DNA from: Streptomyces griseoluteus
Lineage (GTDB): Bacteria; Actinomycetota; Actinomycetes; Streptomycetales; Streptomycetaceae
NCBI RefSeq assembly: GCF_004784465.1
Contig: NZ_SRRU01000009.1
Span: forward strand, 1 to 64,000
DNA: 64,000 bases
Direction: 5' to 3'
Notes under the pieces: model-generated
What the model saw: only the letters and a program-made list of their open reading frames with translations
Databases searched by the model: none
What the model was told of the DNA's origin: nothing
Translations under genes and position numbers: made by a program
Part shown: one piece after another, positions 1-8,684 of the stretch
Layout of the letters: each line of letters begins with the position of its first letter
Numbering within the stretch: the first letter of the stretch is position 1

Positions 1-148
1 CGGGCGCGCCCGGATCGCGCCAGCCCAGGAAGTCCAGGTCGTCCCAGGGGCGTTCGGCCAGGTCGCGGGGGACGGCCAGCCGCTTGGCGTCGCCCTTGGA
101 GCAGTTGACGAAGGAGGCGCGGATGTCCTGCTCGGTGAGGGGTCGCAT
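1..148 (-). CDS. FBP domain-containing protein (N-terminal part, runs off the window)
   Basis: Only the first 49 residues are inside the window; the gene continues beyond base 1. The visible protein begins MRPLTEQDIRASFVNC and continues with KGDAKRLAVPRDL and WDDLDFLGW. I recognise this as the N-terminus of the actinobacterial FBP-domain family (treble-clef zinc finger, related to EF-G-binding FusB-type proteins), in which a conserved Cys near residue 16 precedes further zinc ligands that are off-window here. The ATG at 146-148 is preceded by AAGGAC as a ribosome site. A role in fusidic-acid-type ribosome rescue is family knowledge only and is not shown here. Confidence 0.75.
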   Translation of the reverse strand, partial: MRPLTEQDIRASFVNCSKGDAKRLAVPRDLAERPWDDLDFLGWRDPGAP

Positions 149-177
149 CGGGAATGTCCTTCTGTTGTAGCCATGAG

Positions 178-192
178 CCTAGGGGGTCTAGG
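178..192. promoter_or_regulatory. short CCTAG/CTAGG inverted repeat upstream of the FBP gene
   Basis: CCTAG and CTAGG flank a 5-base GGGGT spacer about 30 bases upstream of the FBP-domain start. On the minus strand a TATACC-like hexamer lies just upstream of it. The position suits an operator, but the repeat is short and unassigned. Confidence 0.25.
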
Positions 193-249
193 TTTACGAG
201 GGTATAGAGCGCCGCCGTGCCGGGCCAAGCGGTTTTCGGCGCCCCGTTC

Positions 250-894
250 CTACTCCGCCTCGGCACCCCGTACCCGAGGCGGCCACACACCGGGCGCGAG
301 CACCCCCAGGGCGTAGGCGCGCGCGACCAGTTCGGTGCGGTTGGCCGCGTGCCAGCGGGCGGACAGGCGGCGCAGGTGATACGCGACACCGTCCCGGCTC
401 AGGCCCAGCTCGCGGGCGGCCCGGCCGGTGGTGGCGCCCCGGGCCAGCAGCGCCAGCACAGCGCCCTCGACCGGGGTGACGGACGCGGGCTCGGCGGCGG
501 GCTCCGGCTCGCTCTGTCCGAGCACCCGGAGCATCACCAGCAGCGCCGGGGTCTCGTTGGTGGAGTCGCTCACCGGGTCGGCGGTCAGCTCGCCGTACCG
601 CTCCGTGCCGCCGGGCGCGCTCCAGCTCACCGACACCTGGTAGCGGGAGCGGTGCCGCAGCCGCAGCGCCTGGGCGATCCGCTCGACCTGGCCGGCCTCC
701 TCGGGGCGGAACAGCTCCAGCACGTCACGGCCGCGGAGCTGCCCGGGTGACGTACCGCACTCGGCGGCCATCGCCGGGTTGGCCAGCACCACCTTGCCGT
801 ACACGTCGCAGACCGCGACCGGCACCGCGACCCGGTCGAAGAGCATCAGGGCCCGGTTGCGCCACACCACGGCATCCGCCGGCCCCCACTCCAC
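250..894 (-). CDS. PAS-LuxR transcriptional regulator
   Basis: 214-residue one-component regulator. A PAS fold occupies about residues 20-115 (AVCDVYGKVVLANPAMAAE), and a LuxR-type helix-turn-helix lies at the C-terminus (LARGATTGRAARELGLSRDG, then VAYHLRRLSARWHAANRTEL). The size and order match Streptomyces PAS-LuxR activators of the PimM kind. I chose the GTG at 892-894 because GGGAGG sits 5 bases upstream; the frame is open further upstream but has no comparable ribosome site. It is divergent from the CYP102-type P450 across a 253-base gap that carries three 22-base direct repeats, so it is the likely controller of that gene. The PAS ligand is unknown. Confidence 0.85.
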   Translation of the reverse strand: MEWGPADAVVWRNRALMLFDRVAVPVAVCDVYGKVVLANPAMAAECGTSPGQLRGRDVLELFRPEEAGQVERIAQALRLRHRSRYQVSVSWSAPGGTERYGELTADPVSDSTNETPALLVMLRVLGQSEPEPAAEPASVTPVEGAVLALLARGATTGRAARELGLSRDGVAYHLRRLSARWHAANRTELVARAYALGVLAPGVWPPRVRGAEAE

Positions 895-1067
895 GCCAGC
901 CTCCCAAGGTGCCGAACCGTCCCCACCATCCAAGACGAAAACCCAGGTCAGCGGCAACTTACGGGGAATCCCGGAGCCGGTGCGCAAGGGGCCGCGCCCA
1001 CTTTCCACTGCACGTTCGTGTAGTGGCCCGGTACGGACTCGCCCCGCCGCTGGAGCACGCTGGAAGA

Positions 1068-1147
1068 CGCCAGCCCCCCACGCGAAACGCCAGTTCCCGC
1101 CCCGCGAAACGCCAGTTCCCGCCCCGCGAAAGGCAGTTGCCGCCGCC
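1068..1147. repeat. tandem 22-bp direct repeats abutting the CYP102 start (candidate operator)
   Basis: The unit CGCGAAACGCCAGTTCCCGC starts at 1081 and recurs at 1103; a diverged third copy (CGCGAAAGGCAGTTGCCGCC) starts at 1125. The period is exactly 22 bases, about two helical turns. A further CGCCAG at 1068 lies 20 bases before the next one. The array ends directly at the P450 ATG. This phasing suits cooperative binding by a regulator on one face of the DNA, most simply the divergent PAS-LuxR protein; that link is inference. Confidence 0.6.
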
Positions 1148-4100
1148 ATGCCCCCCACCGCACCGCACCCCGAGCCCCCCGCACTCACCGGCGTGCCGGT
1201 CGTCGACATCTCCGCCACCGGGCCGACCCGCACCCCCATCCAGCAGGTCATGGAGCTGATGCGGACCCACGGGCCGGTCCTGGTGCGCCGACTGCACGGG
1301 CGCGACGCCCTCTTCGTCGCCGACGCCGACCTGATCGCCGACCTCGCCGACGAGGACCGGTTCGCCAAGCACATCGGTCCCGCGCTGGAGAACGTGCGCG
1401 CCTTCGCCGCCGACGGCCTGTTCACCGCGTACAACGACGAGCCGAACTGGGCCAAGGCGCACGACATCCTGATGCCCGCCTTCGCGCTCGGCTCCATGCG
1501 CGCCTACCACCCGGTGATGCTGAAGGTGGCCCGGCGGCTCATCGAGGCATGGGACCGCTCCGCCCGCGCCGGGCAGCCGGTCGACGTACCCGGCGACATG
1601 ACCCGGATGACGCTCGACACCATCGGCCTCGCCGGGTTCGACTACGACTTCGGCTCCTTCGAGCGGGCCGAGCCCCACCCCTTCGTCGAGTCGATGGTGC
1701 GCTGCCTGGAGTGGAGCATGACCCGCCTGGCCCGTGTGCCGGGCGGCGACCACACCGCGGCCGACGCCGCCTTCCGCAAGGACGCCGACTACCTCGCCGG
1801 GGTCGTGGACGAGGTCATCGCCGCCCGCACCGGCACCGACCAGAGCGAGGCCGCCGACCTGCTCGGGCTGATGCTCACCGCCCGGCACCCCGCCGACGGC
1901 ACCACCCTGGACACCGCGAACATCCGCAACCAGGTCATCACCTTCCTCATCGCCGGCCACGAGACCACCTCCGGCGCGATGTCCTTCGCCCTGTACTACC
2001 TGGCCAAGCACCCCGCCGTGCTCCGGCTGGTCCAGCGCGAGGCCGACGCCCTGTGGGGCGACACCGCCGATCCCGAGCCGTCGTACGACGACATCGGCAG
2101 GCTCACCTACACCCGCCAGGTGCTCAACGAGGCGCTCCGGCTGTGGCCGACCGCCGCCGCCTTCAGCCGGGAGGCCCGCGAGGACACGCTGCTCGGCGGG
2201 CGGGTGCCGCTGCGCGCCGGGCAGGCGGTCAGCGTGCTGGTGCCGATGCTGCACCGCCAGCCCGTCTGGGGTGACAACCCCGGGCTGTTCGACCCCGACC
2301 GCTTCACCGCCGAGGCCGAGGCGGCCCGTCCGGTACACGCCTTCAAGCCCTTCGGTACCGGTGAACGCGCCTGCATCGGACGGCAGTTCGCGCTGCACGA
2401 GGCGACCATGCTGCTTGCCATGCTGGTCCACCGCTACCGGCTGCACGACCACGCCGACTACACGCTGGACATCAAGGAGACCCTCACCCTCAAGCCCGAG
2501 GGCTTCACCCTCACCCTGACCCCGCGCACCGACGCCGACCGCGTCCACGCCCCGCTGCCCGGCGCCGCCGCCGTGACTGCCTCCGAGGACACCGACGCCC
2601 GGGCGCTCCCCGCCCGTGTCCGCCCCGGCACCGCCGCACTGTTCCTGCACGGCAGCAACTACGGCACCTGCCGCGAGTTCGCCGGACAGCTCGCGGACGA
2701 GGCCGCCGCGCTCGGCTGCGCCACCGAGGTGGCCCCCCTGGACGCGTACGCCGACGGCCTGCCCACCGACCGGCCCGTCGTCATCACCGCCGCCTCCTAC
2801 AACGGCCGCCCCACCGACGACGCGATCGCCTTCGCCGCCTGGCTGGAGGGCGAGCACGACCTCACCGGCGTCACCTTCACCGTGCTCGGCGTCGGCGACC
2901 GCAACTGGGCCGCCACCTACCAGCACATGCCGACCCGCGTCGACGCCCGCCTCGCCGAGCTGGGCGCCACCCGGCTCACCCCGCGCGCGGCCGCCGACGC
3001 CTCCGGCGACCTCACCGGAGCCGTCCGGGACTACACCGCCGCGCTGCGCACCGCCCTGCTCACCGAGTACGGCGACCCCGACGCCACCGCCCCGGCCGAC
3101 GAGCCCGACACCGCCTACGAGGTCCGCGCCCTGACCGGCGGCCCGCTGGACGCCCTCGCCGAGCGGCACGAGCTGGTCCCCATGACCGTCACCGAGGCGT
3201 ACGACCTCACCGCGCCCGGACACCCGCGCGTCAAGCGGTTCCTGCGCGTCGCCCTGCCCGACGGCGTCACCTACCGCACCGCCGACCACCTCACCGTGCT
3301 GCCGGTCAACGCCCCCGAGACCGTGCAGCGGGCCCTCACCGCGCTCGGCGCCGACCCCGACACCGTGCTCGACATCCGCGCCACCCGTCCGCGCCGCGAC
3401 GGCCTGGCCGTGGACCGCCCGCTCACCGTGCACGAACTCCTCACCCGGTACGTCGAGTTGCAGGAGAGGCCCACCGCGCGCCAGCGCGAACTCCTCGCCG
3501 CCGCCAACCCCTGCCCGCCCGAGCGAGCCGCCCTCGCCGCCCTCACCGGCGACGACCCGCGCACCCTCCTCGAACTCCTGGAGGACCACCCCGCCCTGCG
3601 CGAGGCCCTCGACTGGCCCCGCCTGCTCGACCTGCTCACCCCGCTGCGCCCGCGCCACTACTCCATCTCCTCCTCCCCGGCCGCCGACCCGCGCCACGCC
3701 GACCTCATGGTCTCCGTGCTCGACGCCCCCGCCCGCTCGGGCAAGGGCCGCTACCGGGGCACCGGTTCGGGACACCTGGCGGGCGTGCGGCCCGGCGACA
3801 CGGTGTACGCCCGCGTCCAGCCCTGCCGGGAGGCGTTCCGCACCGACACCTCCGCCCCCGTCGTGCTGATCGCGGCCGGCACCGGCCTCGCCCCGTTCCG
3901 CGGCGTGGTCATGGACCGGGCCGCCGCCCGCACCCGGGGCGCCGAACTCCCGCCCGCACTGCTCTACTTCGGCTGCGACGACCCCGACGCCGACTATCTG
4001 CACGCGGCCGAACTGGGCGCCGCCGAGAGCGCCGGAGCCGTCTCGCTCCGCCCCGCCTTCAGCGCGGCCCCGGTCGACGGCGCACAGTTCGTCCAGCACC

Positions 4101-4321
4101 GGATCGCCGCCGAGGCCGACGAGGTCTGGGAGCTGCTCGGTGCCGGGGCGCGGGTGTACGTCTGCGGCGACGGCGCCCGCATGGCACCCGGCGTCCGCGA
4201 GGCGTTCCGCACCCTGTACCGCGAGCGCACCCCCGGCGCGGACGAGGCGGCGGCGACGCGCTGGCTGGACGAGCTGGTGGGCGCCGGCCGCTATGTGGAG
4301 GATGTGTACGCGGCCGGCTGA
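1148..4321 (+). CDS. self-sufficient cytochrome P450/NADPH-P450 reductase (CYP102 family)
   Basis: 1057 residues, close to the 1049 of P450-BM3, with the same fusion order. The heme domain has the I-helix AGHETT near residue 270, an ExxR motif in NEALRLWP, and the heme loop FGTGERACIG with the axial Cys near 409. A flavodoxin-like FMN domain follows (LHGSNYGTC, about 500-640). Next come an FAD domain with RHYSISSSP and an NADPH domain with AAGTGLAPFRG. The family hydroxylates fatty acids at sub-terminal positions using NADPH without a separate reductase. No strong ribosome site precedes ATG 1148, and the 22-base repeats reach the start codon, so translation may be leaderless or controlled through the repeats. 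It is divergent from the PAS-LuxR gene. Confidence 0.93.
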   Translation: MPPTAPHPEPPALTGVPVVDISATGPTRTPIQQVMELMRTHGPVLVRRLHGRDALFVADADLIADLADEDRFAKHIGPALENVRAFAADGLFTAYNDEPNWAKAHDILMPAFALGSMRAYHPVMLKVARRLIEAWDRSARAGQPVDVPGDMTRMTLDTIGLAGFDYDFGSFERAEPHPFVESMVRCLEWSMTRLARVPGGDHTAADAAFRKDADYLAGVVDEVIAARTGTDQSEAADLLGLMLTARHPADGTTLDTANIRNQVITFLIAGHETTSGAMSFALYYLAKHPAVLRLVQREADALWGDTADPEPSYDDIGRLTYTRQVLNEALRLWPTAAAFSREAREDTLLGGRVPLRAGQAVSVLVPMLHRQPVWGDNPGLFDPDRFTAEAEAARPVHAFKPFGTGERACIGRQFALHEATMLLAMLVHRYRLHDHADYTLDIKETLTLKPEGFTLTLTPRTDADRVHAPLPGAAAVTASEDTDARALPARVRPGTAALFLHGSNYGTCREFAGQLADEAAALGCATEVAPLDAYADGLPTDRPVVITAASYNGRPTDDAIAFAAWLEGEHDLTGVTFTVLGVGDRNWAATYQHMPTRVDARLAELGATRLTPRAAADASGDLTGAVRDYTAALRTALLTEYGDPDATAPADEPDTAYEVRALTGGPLDALAERHELVPMTVTEAYDLTAPGHPRVKRFLRVALPDGVTYRTADHLTVLPVNAPETVQRALTALGADPDTVLDIRATRPRRDGLAVDRPLTVHELLTRYVELQERPTARQRELLAAANPCPPERAALAALTGDDPRTLLELLEDHPALREALDWPRLLDLLTPLRPRHYSISSSPAADPRHADLMVSVLDAPARSGKGRYRGTGSGHLAGVRPGDTVYARVQPCREAFRTDTSAPVVLIAAGTGLAPFRGVVMDRAAARTRGAELPPALLYFGCDDPDADYLHAAELGAAESAGAVSLRPAFSAAPVDGAQFVQHRIAAEADEVWELLGAGARVYVCGDGARMAPGVREAFRTLYRERTPGADEAAATRWLDELVGAGRYVEDVYAAG

Positions 4322-4446
4322 GCCGCACTCCGCCCCTCCGGCGCCCCCAGGAAATCTCACAGCATGAAATAAGGGCGCGCGCGAAGTCGTGTCCGGCCTG
4401 TCACGAAGGGTATGTTGCAGGTCGGGCACGGGTCGGAAGGGGCCAC

Positions 4447-5736
4447 ATGGCGGGGCGGAACGGGCGCACGGTACGCGATCTGAGGCGGGGCAACCGCACG
4501 GCCGTGCTGCACAGGCTGTACTTCGACGGCCCCCTCAGCCGCTTCGAACTGGGCCCGGCCACCGGACTCAGCTCCGGTTCGGTCAGCAACGTCGTGGCGG
4601 ACCTGATCGCGGACGGACTGGTGGAGGAGGCAGGCAGCGTCGACTCCGACGGCGGCCGCCCCCGCACCCTGCTCCGGGTCGCCCCGCACAGCGGCCAGAT
4701 GATCGGCGTGGACGTCGGCGAGACCCGCGTCCGCGTCGAGCTGTTCGACCTCGCCCTCACCGAACTCGCCCGCGCCGAGCGCCCGTTGACCCGCCCCGGC
4801 TACGACGTGGACGACATCACCGGCCACATCCGGGACGGCGTCGCCGAGGTGCTGGCCGCCGAGGGCGCGCGACCCGAGCGGCTGCTCGGTGTCGGGGTGG
4901 GCGTGCCCGGCATCGTGGAGCACACCACCGACCGGGGTGCCGTGGTGCACGGCCAGACCATCGGCTGGGACGCCGTCCCGCTGGAGCGGCTGCTCCGGGC
5001 GACCTCCGGGCTCCCCGAGAGCGTGCCGTACTTCATCGACAACGGCGCCAAGACGCTCGGCCAGGCCGAGATGTGGTTCGGCGCCGGGCGCGGCGCCCGC
5101 AACGCCCTGGTGGTCCTCTTCGGCTCCGGTGTCGGCGCCTGCCTGGTCACTCCCGAGGTTGAGCACGGCCGCGCGGTGGAGTGGGGGCATCTGACGGTAC
5201 GGGTGCGCGGGCGCCGCTGCCGCTGCGGGGCGCCGGGCTGCCTGGAGGCGTACGCGGGCGCCGAGTCGCTGCTGGCCCGGTGGCGCGAGGAGGGCGGACG
5301 CCCTCCCGAGGGCACCGACGAGGAGACCGCGCTCACCGCGATGCTCGCCGCCGCCTACCCGGCCGGGGACGCTGAGCCCGACCCGGTCGCGCTCGCGGTG
5401 CTGGAGGAGACCGCCGAGTACCTGGGCGCGGGTCTCTCCGACCTGATCAACCTCTTCCAGCCCGAGCGCATCCTCATCGGCGGCTGGGCCGGACTCCAGC
5501 TCGGCACCCGCTTCCTGCCCGCCGTACGCCGGCACGCGGCCACCTACGCGCTCAGGCACCCGGCGGACCGGGTCACCATCGACCTGGGGCGGCTCGGTCC
5601 GGACGCGGTCACCGTGGGCGCGGCCATCCTGCCCCTGGCCGACTTCTTCAGCCGGGGCGGCCGCCGCGCCGAACCGGTGCCCGAGGACCGTTCCCCCGCC
5701 TGGCGGGCCGCACTGGACGAGCGCGCCCCGCGCTGA
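4447..5736 (+). CDS. ROK family transcriptional regulator
   Basis: 429 residues. The N-terminus is a winged helix (RLYFDGPLSRFELGPATGLS, then SGSVSNVVADLIADGLV). It is followed by an ROK sugar-kinase fold with the nucleotide-loop-like GVDVGETRVRVEL, and the ROK zinc motif appears in CRCGAPGCLEAYAG. ROK proteins with this N-terminal DNA-binding domain are usually sugar-responsive repressors of carbohydrate genes (XylR/NagC type). GGAAGG lies 6 bases before the ATG. No sugar transporter or kinase is adjacent, so the target and ligand cannot be read from context. A hairpin terminator follows. Confidence 0.9.
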   Translation: MAGRNGRTVRDLRRGNRTAVLHRLYFDGPLSRFELGPATGLSSGSVSNVVADLIADGLVEEAGSVDSDGGRPRTLLRVAPHSGQMIGVDVGETRVRVELFDLALTELARAERPLTRPGYDVDDITGHIRDGVAEVLAAEGARPERLLGVGVGVPGIVEHTTDRGAVVHGQTIGWDAVPLERLLRATSGLPESVPYFIDNGAKTLGQAEMWFGAGRGARNALVVLFGSGVGACLVTPEVEHGRAVEWGHLTVRVRGRRCRCGAPGCLEAYAGAESLLARWREEGGRPPEGTDEETALTAMLAAAYPAGDAEPDPVALAVLEETAEYLGAGLSDLINLFQPERILIGGWAGLQLGTRFLPAVRRHAATYALRHPADRVTIDLGRLGPDAVTVGAAILPLADFFSRGGRRAEPVPEDRSPAWRAALDERAPR

Positions 5737-5752
5737 CCCCGGACACGAAGAT

Positions 5753-5786
5753 GCCCCGGCCGTGACGGGGGAATCACGACCGGGGC
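5753..5786 (+). terminator. hairpin terminator after the ROK gene
   Basis: A 13-bp stem with one mismatch (GCCCCGGCCGTGA pairing with TCACGACCGGGGC) surrounds an 8-base loop. It lies 17 bases after the ROK stop codon. Confidence 0.65.
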
Positions 5787-5908
5787 GGTCCATCAGCGGA
5801 CGGGGTCCAGGTCAGGTCGGGCCCGCGTCCACGTGTGGTTCAACGGACAACGAGGCGGTGGCGTTCCCGCCCGGCGGGGTGATCCGGGTCACGCGAAGGA
5901 ACGGCTGG

Positions 5909-6937
5909 TCAGGACGCCGGTACCCGCCCCTCGCGGGTCCAGTCCAGCAGCTCGTCCGCCGTCCACGTGTTCACCACCCGCCCGGCGGGCACCCCGCACT
6001 CCTCGGCGCGGGCGCAGCCGAGGATCTGCCAGTCCAGCTGGCCCGGCGCGTGCGCGTCGGTGTCGATCGAGAACAGTGTCCCGGCGTCCACCGCCTCCCG
6101 CAGCAGGCGTCTGGGCGGGTCCAGCCGCTCCGGACGGCTGTTGATCTCCACCGCGGTGCCCGCCTCGGCGCACGCGGCGAACACCTCGGCCGCGTCGAAG
6201 GCCGACTCGGGCCGCCCGCGCCCGGTGAGCAGCCGGCCGGTGCAGTGGCCCAGCACGTCCGCGTGCGGATCGGACACGGCGGCCACCATCCGGCGGGTCA
6301 TCGCGGCCGCGTCCATCTTCAGCTTGGAGTGCACCGACACCACCACGACGTCCAGCCGGTCCAGCAGCTCCGGCTCCTGGTCCAGCGAGCCGTCGTCCAG
6401 GATGTCGCACTCGATGCCGGTGAGCAGCCGGAACGGCGCCCAGCGCTCGTTCAGCGCCTCGACGAGGCCGAGCTGCTCGCGCAGCCGCTCGGGGGAGAGG
6501 CCGCGGGCCACGGTGAGGCGGGGGGAGTGGTCGGTGAGCGCGGTCCACTCGTGGCCCAGCCCGGCCGCCGCCCAGCCCATCTCCTCGATGGGGCTGCCGC
6601 CGTCCGACCAGTCCGAGTGGGTGTGGCAGTCGCCGCGCAGCAGCGCCCGCAGCTCCTCGCCGCCGTCCGCCGTCAGCGGGCCCCCGGCGTCCTCCTCCAG
6701 CGAGCGCAGATAGGCGGGCGTCTCCCCGGCCACCGCCTCCTCGACCACCTTCGCGGTCTTCGGGCCGATCCCCTTCAGCGTCTGGAGCGTCCCCGTGGAG
6801 ACCCGCCGGGCGATCTCGTCCTCGGGAAGGTCCTTCAGTACGCGCGCGGCCGTACGGAACGCCCGCACCCGGTAGGTGGGCGCGAGCGAGCGCTCCAGCA
6901 GAAAGGCGATCCGGTCCAGCGCCGCGACGGGTTCCAT
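5909..6937 (-). CDS. PHP-domain phosphoesterase with helix-hairpin-helix (PolX-like)
   Basis: 342 residues. A helical N-terminus leads into a helix-hairpin-helix (LKGIGPKTAKVVEE, about 54-68) of the DNA polymerase beta/PolX type. A PHP metal-dependent phosphoesterase domain follows, with metal-binding motifs DCHTHSDWSD (about 103-112), TDHS, SVHSK, GHCTGR and DTDAHAP. The polymerase palm of full PolX enzymes is absent, so this is the stand-alone actinobacterial form. It probably acts on a nucleotide or nucleic-acid phosphoester; the substrate is unknown. The ATG at 6935-6937 follows GGGAGGTG at ideal spacing. It is divergent from the small gene at 7061. Confidence 0.85.
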   Translation of the reverse strand: MEPVAALDRIAFLLERSLAPTYRVRAFRTAARVLKDLPEDEIARRVSTGTLQTLKGIGPKTAKVVEEAVAGETPAYLRSLEEDAGGPLTADGGEELRALLRGDCHTHSDWSDGGSPIEEMGWAAAGLGHEWTALTDHSPRLTVARGLSPERLREQLGLVEALNERWAPFRLLTGIECDILDDGSLDQEPELLDRLDVVVVSVHSKLKMDAAAMTRRMVAAVSDPHADVLGHCTGRLLTGRGRPESAFDAAEVFAACAEAGTAVEINSRPERLDPPRRLLREAVDAGTLFSIDTDAHAPGQLDWQILGCARAEECGVPAGRVVNTWTADELLDWTREGRVPAS

Positions 6938-7060
6938 GTCCACCTCCCGGCTCCGCACGGACCTCCAGGGTTGCCCACCGGGGCGGTCCGCGCACGGTGG
7001 CGGCCCGGACGGCCCGTGCGGACGCGCCTTCCCCGCGCCTCGCGTTCTACGCTCGGATGT

Positions 7061-7330
7061 ATGACCGAACAATCAGCTCCGTACATGTCCAATCCGCGCA
7101 TCCGGGTGCTCGGGGTGTGTGAGGGCGGGCCGGGTTCGCCGCCCTTCCGGGTCATGGAGATCGACGGTGAGGTGATCGGCGAGGTCACGTCCATCACGGG
7201 AGTGCTGGAGGCCGCCGCCGCCCGCGGCATCGTCATCCACGACCTGGACGACCCGGACGTGGTCCGCTGGGTCGGCGGCGACAAGTTCACCTGGCGGGTG
7301 CGCGGCGGCACCCGCCGAGGCAAGGGGTAG
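7061..7330 (+). CDS. conserved small hypothetical protein
   Basis: 89 residues, soluble, with no membrane segment or known motif (central GVCEGGPGSPPFRVMEIDGE, then VIGEVTSITGVLEAAAA). Codon use is typical of the surrounding genes. It is short and has only a weak GGAT-type ribosome site; a second ATG at 7085 is an alternative start. The product reads as a compact alpha/beta protein of unknown function. It ends one base before the stop codon of the convergent GH16 gene, with no room for a separate terminator. Confidence 0.6.
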   Translation: MTEQSAPYMSNPRIRVLGVCEGGPGSPPFRVMEIDGEVIGEVTSITGVLEAAAARGIVIHDLDDPDVVRWVGGDKFTWRVRGGTRRGKG

Positions 7331-8566
7331 CTAGCCCACCGTCCACTTCTGGGCGGCGGTGCCGTTGCAGGTCCAGAGCTGGAGCCGGGTGCCGTTGGCC
7401 GAGTTGGCACCCGTCACGTCCAGGCACTTGTCGGCCTGCGGGTTGACGATGTCGTTGGCCGAGGACACCACCCACTTCTGGTTGGGGCTGCCCGCGCAGT
7501 CCCACAGTTGCAGGGGCGTACCGTCCGCCGTGCCGTTGTCCTTCAGGTCCAGGCACTTGCCGAGCGCGCGGATCGTGCCGTCCGAGCCGACCGTCCACTG
7601 CTGGGCCGCAGAGCCGTTGCAGTCGTAGAGCTGTACGGGGGTGCCGTTGGCGGAGTTCGCCGCCGCCACGTCCACGCACTTGCCGGCCAGGCCCCGGATG
7701 GCCTTGCCGCCCGTCGAGCCGCCGCTGGTGGTTACCGACACCGAGTCCACGACGAGCTGCGCCGGGAACTGGGTCGAGCCGTCCGGGTCGCCGGGCCAGT
7801 AGCCGCCGACCGCGAGGTTCAGGATCAGGAAGAACGGCTTGTTGAACACCCAGGTCTTGCCGCCCAGGTCGGCCGGGGTGCGCCGCTGGTAGACATTGCC
7901 GTCCACCGTCCAGGTGATGGAGTCCGGCGCCCAGTCGACGGCGTAGGTGTGGAAGGCATCGGCGAAGGCCTGCCCGTTCGGCAGCGAGTAGCCCGCGCCG
8001 ATGCCGCCCGAGCCCGAGTAGCCGGGGCCGTGGATGGTGCCGTGCACGGTGGAGGGCTCGAAGCCGACGTTCTCCATCACGTCGATCTCGCCCGAGTCCG
8101 GCCAGTTCACCGGCGTGCCCAGCATCCAGAACGCGGGCCACATGCCCTGCCCGCGCGGGATCTTCATCCGGGCCTCGACGTGCCCGTACTGCGCGTTGAA
8201 CTTGCCCGAGGTGTTCAGCCGGGCCGAGGTGTACTGGCAACTGCCGTACCAGCACTGGTAGTTCGCCGGGTTCTCCCGCTTCGCGGTGATGACCAGATGG
8301 CCCTGGCCGTCCAGCGCCGCGTTCTTGGTGCCCGAGGTGTAGTACTGCCGCTCGTGGTTGTTGACGTTGTCTCCAGTCTCCAGCGTCCACTTGGAGCCGT
8401 CGACGGCGGAGCCCGCCGGGCCGTCGAAGGAGTCCGAGAACGTCGCAGCCGCGACGGCCGGGGCGGCGGCCGTTTCGGCCCTCGCGGGACCGACGGCCGC
8501 CGCGCCGACCAGCGCGGCGGAGAGAGCGGCAAGGAGGCATCTGCGGAGCAGGCGTGGGGATGCCAT
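7331..8566 (-). CDS. secreted GH16 beta-glucanase with ricin-type lectin domain
   Basis: 411 residues. A signal peptide spans about 1-30 (twin Arg, hydrophobic core, ARA cleavage site). A GH16 domain spans about 45-280 with the catalytic signature GEIDVME (nucleophile and acid/base near Glu160 and Glu165), which marks laminarinase-like endo-beta-1,3-glucanases. A C-terminal ricin-B beta-trefoil (about 290-411) has three QxW-type repeats (AQQWTVG, NQKWVVS, AQKWTVG) and probably anchors the enzyme to polysaccharide. GGAG lies 5 bases before the ATG. A DasR-box-like site upstream suggests control by amino-sugar status. Together these point to degradation of fungal or plant beta-glucan. Confidence 0.93.
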   Translation of the reverse strand: MASPRLLRRCLLAALSAALVGAAAVGPARAETAAAPAVAAATFSDSFDGPAGSAVDGSKWTLETGDNVNNHERQYYTSGTKNAALDGQGHLVITAKRENPANYQCWYGSCQYTSARLNTSGKFNAQYGHVEARMKIPRGQGMWPAFWMLGTPVNWPDSGEIDVMENVGFEPSTVHGTIHGPGYSGSGGIGAGYSLPNGQAFADAFHTYAVDWAPDSITWTVDGNVYQRRTPADLGGKTWVFNKPFFLILNLAVGGYWPGDPDGSTQFPAQLVVDSVSVTTSGGSTGGKAIRGLAGKCVDVAAANSANGTPVQLYDCNGSAAQQWTVGSDGTIRALGKCLDLKDNGTADGTPLQLWDCAGSPNQKWVVSSANDIVNPQADKCLDVTGANSANGTRLQLWTCNGTAAQKWTVG

Positions 8567-8635
8567 GACTCTCCGTTTCACATGGGGGGAGTGACGCCTC
8601 TTGTTGTAGAGACCGGGACCGGGGCCAGTCAATAG

Positions 8636-8651
8636 GTTGGTACAGACCAGT
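8636..8651. promoter_or_regulatory. DasR-responsive-element-like 16-mer upstream of GH16 gene
   Basis: GTTGGTACAGACCAGT matches 12 of 16 positions of the published dre consensus A(G/C)TGGTCTAGACCA(G/C)T. It lies about 70-85 bases upstream of the glucanase ATG. It shares the 11-base core TGGTACAGACC with a second site at 17162-17177. DasR is the GntR-family N-acetylglucosamine regulator of Streptomyces; binding here is inferred from sequence only. Confidence 0.45.
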
Positions 8652-8684
8652 GAGCGGCCGGCCGGACAAACCGGTGGAGGACGC

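Noticed and set aside
1081..1147. 22-bp repeats as a CRISPR array
   Set aside because: No spacers, only three copies, and they lie directly before a start codon.
959..4429. Very long open frame antisense to the CYP102 gene
   Set aside because: It is Gly/Ala/Arg/Val-rich, has no domain, and results from high GC content opposite a real gene with clear motifs.
5762..7060. Upstream extension of the small gene at 7061
   Set aside because: The extension is the antisense shadow of the PHP-domain gene; the real start is the ATG at 7061 or 7085.
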